DNA of 64,000 nucleotides from the NCBI RefSeq assembly GCF_000565285.1, contig NZ_APVL01000005.1, forward strand, positions 1 to 64,000, in the 5' to 3' direction. Positions 60,683 through 64,000 of the stretch are shown piece after piece. Numbering within the stretch: the stretch's first letter is position 1; the number at the start of each line of letters is the position of its first letter. Made by a program: the position numbers and the translations under genes. The notes under the pieces were generated by a model, which saw nothing but the letters and a program-made list of their open reading frames with translations, had not been told where the DNA came from and did no database searches. Source of the stretch: Cytobacillus firmus DS1. GTDB taxonomy: Bacteria; Bacillota; Bacilli; Bacillales; Cytobacillaceae.

Positions 60683-60978
60683 TGGTATCCACTTACTATA
60701 ATCAAAAAAAGCGCAGGGAGCTAAACGGTCCGTCAGCTGCCGTCGTCAAATATGATGAAGAAACAGGGAAATCCCCCACCATTGTGGCACAGGGGAAAGG
60801 GCAGGTAGCCCAGCAAATTATAGCTTTGGCAAAGCAGAATAATATCCATATGCAGGAGGACTCAAATCTGGTGGCAAACCTCCTCGATATGGATCTAGGG
60901 GATAATATCCCCCCTCAGCTCTACTCGGTTATGGCAGAGATTTTATTATTAATAGAAGAAATGGAAAAAAACTATTAA
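60679..60978 (+). CDS. ylqH: YlqH-like protein (FlhB C-terminal domain, export switch type)
   Basis: A 99-residue stand-alone homologue of the cytoplasmic domain of FlhB (EscU/YscU/HrcU). PSAAVVKYDEETGKSPTIVAQGKGQVAQQIIALAKQNN matches FlhB after its cleavage site; the autocleavage NPTH of FlhB is replaced by NGPS, so self-cleavage is not expected. In FlhB this part switches substrate specificity together with FliK, so pairing with the FliK-like gene is meaningful. The ATG overlaps the previous stop (ATGATG), giving coupled translation. Confidence 0.85.
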   Translation: MMVSTYYNQKKRRELNGPSAAVVKYDEETGKSPTIVAQGKGQVAQQIIALAKQNNIHMQEDSNLVANLLDMDLGDNIPPQLYSVMAEILLLIEEMEKNY

Positions 60979-61001
60979 ACACATTAAAAAAAGACCGATA
61001 A
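60976..61001 (+). promoter_or_regulatory. Sigma-D promoter for fliS and flagellin
   Basis: TAAA (60976-60979) and ACCGATAA (60994-61001) are 14 bp apart, matching sigma-D consensus at 11 of 12 positions. The -35 overlaps the stop codon of the YlqH-like gene. Confidence 0.75.
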
Positions 61002-61034
61002 GATAAATAGTTAATCATTTGGAGGTGCACATAA

Positions 61035-61460
61035 GTGACCGACTTCTTGACTGAAGAGCTGATTTATAAGAAATCGCCGCAGGAAATTACATCCATGCTT
61101 TATGAAGCATGTATTGATAATTTGGAAAGAGCTATCTCAGCTCTAAAAAAGAAAGATTATTTTACTTCAAATAAATTATTAAAAAAGTCAAATGATATTC
61201 TCTATCGTTTGGATGCGGGCATTAACTATGAAGCCGGCATCATCGCAGATCAGCTTGATGCTTTATATGACTACATGTCCGAAAAGCTGATTGAAGCCAA
61301 TATAAAGAAAGATGTTTCAGCGGTAGAAGAGGTACTGAAAATCCTAACAGAACTAAGCACTTCGTGGAATGAAGCATTGAAAAATAAGAGCAGTGTTCAG
61401 CCTAACACAGTCCGTCAAAAGAACCTGGCATATGAAAAACATATTCTTACAATGAACTAA
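61035..61460 (+). CDS. fliS: FliS-family flagellar export chaperone
   Basis: A 141-residue helical-bundle protein. ELIYKKSPQEITSMLYEACIDNLERAISALKKKDYFTSNKLLKKSNDIL follows the FliS pattern, including the LYEACIDNLERA helix. FliS binds the C-terminus of flagellin and keeps it unfolded for export; here the gene lies directly before flagellin instead of behind fliD. The start is GTG 61035 after GGAGGTG. Flagellin follows after 15 nt. Confidence 0.82.
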   Translation: MTDFLTEELIYKKSPQEITSMLYEACIDNLERAISALKKKDYFTSNKLLKKSNDILYRLDAGINYEAGIIADQLDALYDYMSEKLIEANIKKDVSAVEEVLKILTELSTSWNEALKNKSSVQPNTVRQKNLAYEKHILTMN

Positions 61461-61475
61461 AGGGGATAACAAATT

Positions 61476-64000
61476 ATGAGAATTAATAATAATATTCAAG
61501 CACTTAATGCATACCGTAATCTATCATCCAATCAAATGAACACTTCGCGGAACCTGGAAAGATTATCTTCCGGTATGCGCATCAACCGTGCAGCAGATGA
61601 CGCAGCGGGACTTGCCATCTCAGAAAAAATGCGTGCCCAAATCCGCGGTCTGCAAATGGCAGAGAGAAACTCTCTAGACGGAATCTCCCTAATCCAAACG
61701 GCTGAAGGTGCTCTTACAGAAGTCCATAGCATGCTGCACCGTATGCGTGAGCTGGCTGTACAGGCGGCAAACGACACGAATACAGAAACAGACCGTAAAG
61801 AAATCCAAAAAGAAATCGATCAGCTAACTTCGGAAATTAACCGTATTGGGAATGCTACTGAATTTAACAGCAAGAAACTTCTTAATGGCGGGGCAACTAA
61901 AATTGCACCTGAAGTTGATAAGGCTGGGGTGGCTTTGGCTACTGGGGAAGTAGAATTCAAAGAAGTTACTGCAAGTGTTCAAGGTGGAAGCTTTAGCGCA
62001 GATGTTAAGACTTCTAGTATTGAAGCTAAACAAGGTGAGTACTCAATAGATATTACAAGTGCATTTACAAACGGAGACACTTTGGAAATCGATAGCGTTG
62101 TGTTCAATTTTGCTGACGGTGGACCAGGTATTGACACAGCTACAATTACTACACCTGATACTCAAGCAACTGAATTAATGAATCAAATCAACTCAAGTTC
62201 ACTTAATACAAATTATACAGCTACTATTGATTCAACAGATACTTCAAAAGTAATCCTTACACAAAAAGCAGGTACAGAATCCCCAAATCCTGTGACAGTA
62301 GTTAAAGGAGGAAGTGGGACGGGAGCTGTTACATCTGCTGTCGAATTGGTAGGAGTAAGCGAAAGAGTTGGAGTTTATGATTTTGAAATGACTCCTGGTT
62401 TTCTATCGCAGTTAAGTGATGGAGATTCTGTAACAATTGCTGGACAAACCTTTACTGCTAAAGATGGTGGAGTTGTGGGGAGTGGAGAGTTTGATATTAA
62501 CTCCAGAAACGCTACAACAATACTATCCTCATTAAAAGATGCAATAGATGCTGATGGAACATTAAATACTAAGTTTGACACTTCAGTATCTGGTAATAAG
62601 CTTACATTGACAGAGAAGACCGGCCAAGCAAAAGGAAGTACATTTGATTTAGATGATGTTAATAATAAACCCGAAACTTCAGGCCAATACACAGTAGAAC
62701 TCTCTGAAATGTTCATCCCAGGCGAACAAATCGAAATCGCCGGAGAAAGCCTCACATTCGGCAACGAAACAGGACAAGTGCAAGTAGGAAATACCCTATC
62801 TGAACAAGCTGCGAATATTAAGGCTGCAATTGAGGCAAACACAACGCTAGATGCTAGATTTAATGTAAGTGTTGTCGACAATAAATTAACGCTAACAGAA
62901 AAAACGGGTGAAGCTACGGGTGTCGCTCCTGAAATTGGAAGAGTAGGTAATACAGAAGGTACTCTTCACTTTAACACCATCGAGCCAGGTGCTGTTGACA
63001 AGAAAGCCAAATATGAGATTGATGTCACCAATGTATTTAGAGAAAATGAAGTAATTATTTTCGGAAACAAGACTTTTAAAGGGGTATTAGGCCCTGTTTC
63101 GAATCCAGCTACTTCAGATCCAAATGCTTTTGTTTTCAGTGTTGACGGTAATGCCCGAGACCAGGCAAATAGTTTAAGACAAGCAATGGAAAGTGTTTAT
63201 GGCACAAGCTATGATATATCAATTGCAGGTACCACAATCACTCTAGAAGCTAAAGCGAATGGGGCAGGAACACTATCAAAACCGGAGACTGATTTAACTG
63301 CAGCCATCCCAGGCGAATTCAGCTTCAGCATCGAACGCGCCACTGTCGGTCAGTCCTACACAATCGACGGCATTGAAATTGAAGTTGTAAATGACTCTAC
63401 TAAATATAACGATGCAGTAAACACAGGATCGGCAATGCGTCATAGCGATGTGCTATCTGAACAGGCAAATAACCTGAGAAATGCAATCGAGAGAAACCCT
63501 ATCCTTGGAGCAAAGTATTTCGTTCAAGGAACAGGAAATGACATTGTTCTTAAGCAGCGTCCAGGCTTTGAATCAGCTGTCCTTCCGCAAATCATGCTTT
63601 CAAACGCAGGAGACGGTGATGTATTCAAGTCCAACCTGCAGATCGGACCTAACCAGTCACAGATCATGACAGTAGAACTAAACGATATCCGCTCTCCAAA
63701 GCTGGGAATTTCTACAACAGATCCTAGAACAAAGATTGTTGATATCAATGGTGATGTAATCGAAGGTGCTGCTTTCAACGTGATTAAAAATGTGACCAAC
63801 GGCCTAAGTGATGGGGCTGTGGAATATTCAATCGATGTAACTTCTCACGATAAAGCTTCTGCTGCGATTAAGCTGTTTGATACAGCGATTGAAAGAGTTA
63901 ATGGAGAGCGTGCTTCTCTTGGTGCCCTTCAAAATCGTCTGGAACACACAATTAACAACTTAAAAGTTACTCATGAGAATTTATCATCTTCTGAATCTCG
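61476..64000 (+). CDS. hag: Giant flagellin (partial, runs off the window)
   Basis: At least 841 codons without a stop; the 3' end lies beyond the window. Residues 1-138 are the conserved D0/D1 flagellin helices (MRINNNIQALNAYRNLSSNQ, GMRINRAADDAAGLAISEKM, RELAVQAANDT). The C-terminal D1 begins near 63830 (VEYSIDVTSHDKASAAIKLFDTAIERVNGERASLGALQNRL). Between them lies about 640 residues of beta-rich surface region, containing five related modules (from about 62038, 62375, 62680, 63005 and 63318). Typical Bacillus flagellins have about 270-310 residues in all. GGGGATAA precedes the ATG. Confidence 0.93.
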   Translation, partial: MRINNNIQALNAYRNLSSNQMNTSRNLERLSSGMRINRAADDAAGLAISEKMRAQIRGLQMAERNSLDGISLIQTAEGALTEVHSMLHRMRELAVQAANDTNTETDRKEIQKEIDQLTSEINRIGNATEFNSKKLLNGGATKIAPEVDKAGVALATGEVEFKEVTASVQGGSFSADVKTSSIEAKQGEYSIDITSAFTNGDTLEIDSVVFNFADGGPGIDTATITTPDTQATELMNQINSSSLNTNYTATIDSTDTSKVILTQKAGTESPNPVTVVKGGSGTGAVTSAVELVGVSERVGVYDFEMTPGFLSQLSDGDSVTIAGQTFTAKDGGVVGSGEFDINSRNATTILSSLKDAIDADGTLNTKFDTSVSGNKLTLTEKTGQAKGSTFDLDDVNNKPETSGQYTVELSEMFIPGEQIEIAGESLTFGNETGQVQVGNTLSEQAANIKAAIEANTTLDARFNVSVVDNKLTLTEKTGEATGVAPEIGRVGNTEGTLHFNTIEPGAVDKKAKYEIDVTNVFRENEVIIFGNKTFKGVLGPVSNPATSDPNAFVFSVDGNARDQANSLRQAMESVYGTSYDISIAGTTITLEAKANGAGTLSKPETDLTAAIPGEFSFSIERATVGQSYTIDGIEIEVVNDSTKYNDAVNTGSAMRHSDVLSEQANNLRNAIERNPILGAKYFVQGTGNDIVLKQRPGFESAVLPQIMLSNAGDGDVFKSNLQIGPNQSQIMTVELNDIRSPKLGISTTDPRTKIVDINGDVIEGAAFNVIKNVTNGLSDGAVEYSIDVTSHDKASAAIKLFDTAIERVNGERASLGALQNRLEHTINNLKVTHENLSSSES

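Noticed and set aside
62038..63600. Metalloprotease insertion in flagellin (flagellinolysin)
   Set aside because: No HExxH motif is present; the insert consists of repeated beta modules.

Overview
The window reads as a chromosomal segment of a motile, competent, Gram-positive Bacillaceae bacterium. The evidence is the order tagO ... LCP protein, yvyE, degS, degU, degV, comFA, comFC, yvyF, with a flagellin further on; strong AGGAGG-type ribosome sites; frequent TTG starts; and AT-rich, Bacillus-style promoters. SecA2 plus SlaP points to an S-layer-bearing relative (Cytobacillus/Mesobacillus-like). The genus cannot be fixed from this sequence alone. No rRNA, tRNA, IS element, prophage or CRISPR array was seen.

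Layout. (1) 1-3150: two paralogous HTH-TPR regulators of the RRNPP (PlcR/NprR/Rap-like) type. Between them, on the minus strand, lies a 42-codon gene for an exported peptide ending ..QELPTIF, with its own ribosome site and terminator; it is a candidate quorum-sensing pheromone. (2) 3244-22840: an exoprotein block with a zinc carboxypeptidase, a large subtilisin-like protease, a secreted beta-propeller, an AlgJ/AlgI-like surface acyl-transfer pair, and a run of secreted proteins. Four of these (CAP/SCP, lethal-factor-like metalloprotease, NAGPA-type glycosidase, NlpC/P60) share one roughly 75-residue module, here called the GQIG module. The carboxypeptidase and a transglycosylase-like protein share a helical domain resembling the SbsC C-terminal region. 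(3) 22909-23511: a striking array of 30 TGCAAATAGA units at 19-21 bp spacing; smaller arrays of the same unit sit at the window start and between degV and comFA. (4) 23639-26920: slaP and secA2, the accessory Sec route for S-layer proteins. (5) 27261-41863: tagO and a Wzx/Wzy-type polysaccharide operon with a complete enzyme set for a UDP-2,3-diacetamido-mannuronic-acid-type sugar, plus Wzz-like protein, flippase, polymerase, three glycosyltransferases and GalU. (6) 41887-48830: a wall-turnover set (SpoIID/LytB protein, SH3-repeat protein, eight-SH3 amidase), an LCP ligase and YvyE. (7) 49200-55412: degS-degU, a small hypothetical gene, degV, comFA-comFC and yvyF. (8) 55553-64000: a sigma-D-type late flagellar block with a 1709-residue YlqG/FliK-like protein carrying 96-residue tandem repeats, a YlqH/FlhB-like export switch, a FliS-like chaperone and a very large flagellin that runs off the window.

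How the genes work together (inference). Most of the window builds or remodels the cell surface. TagO and the polysaccharide operon make wall-linked glycan and the LCP protein attaches it. SecA2/SlaP export surface-layer proteins; amidase, LytB-like, NlpC and transglycosylase enzymes cut the wall; secreted proteases feed on external protein. DegS/DegU and the putative peptide-sensing RRNPP pair are the regulators most likely to connect cell density to exoenzymes, competence and motility.
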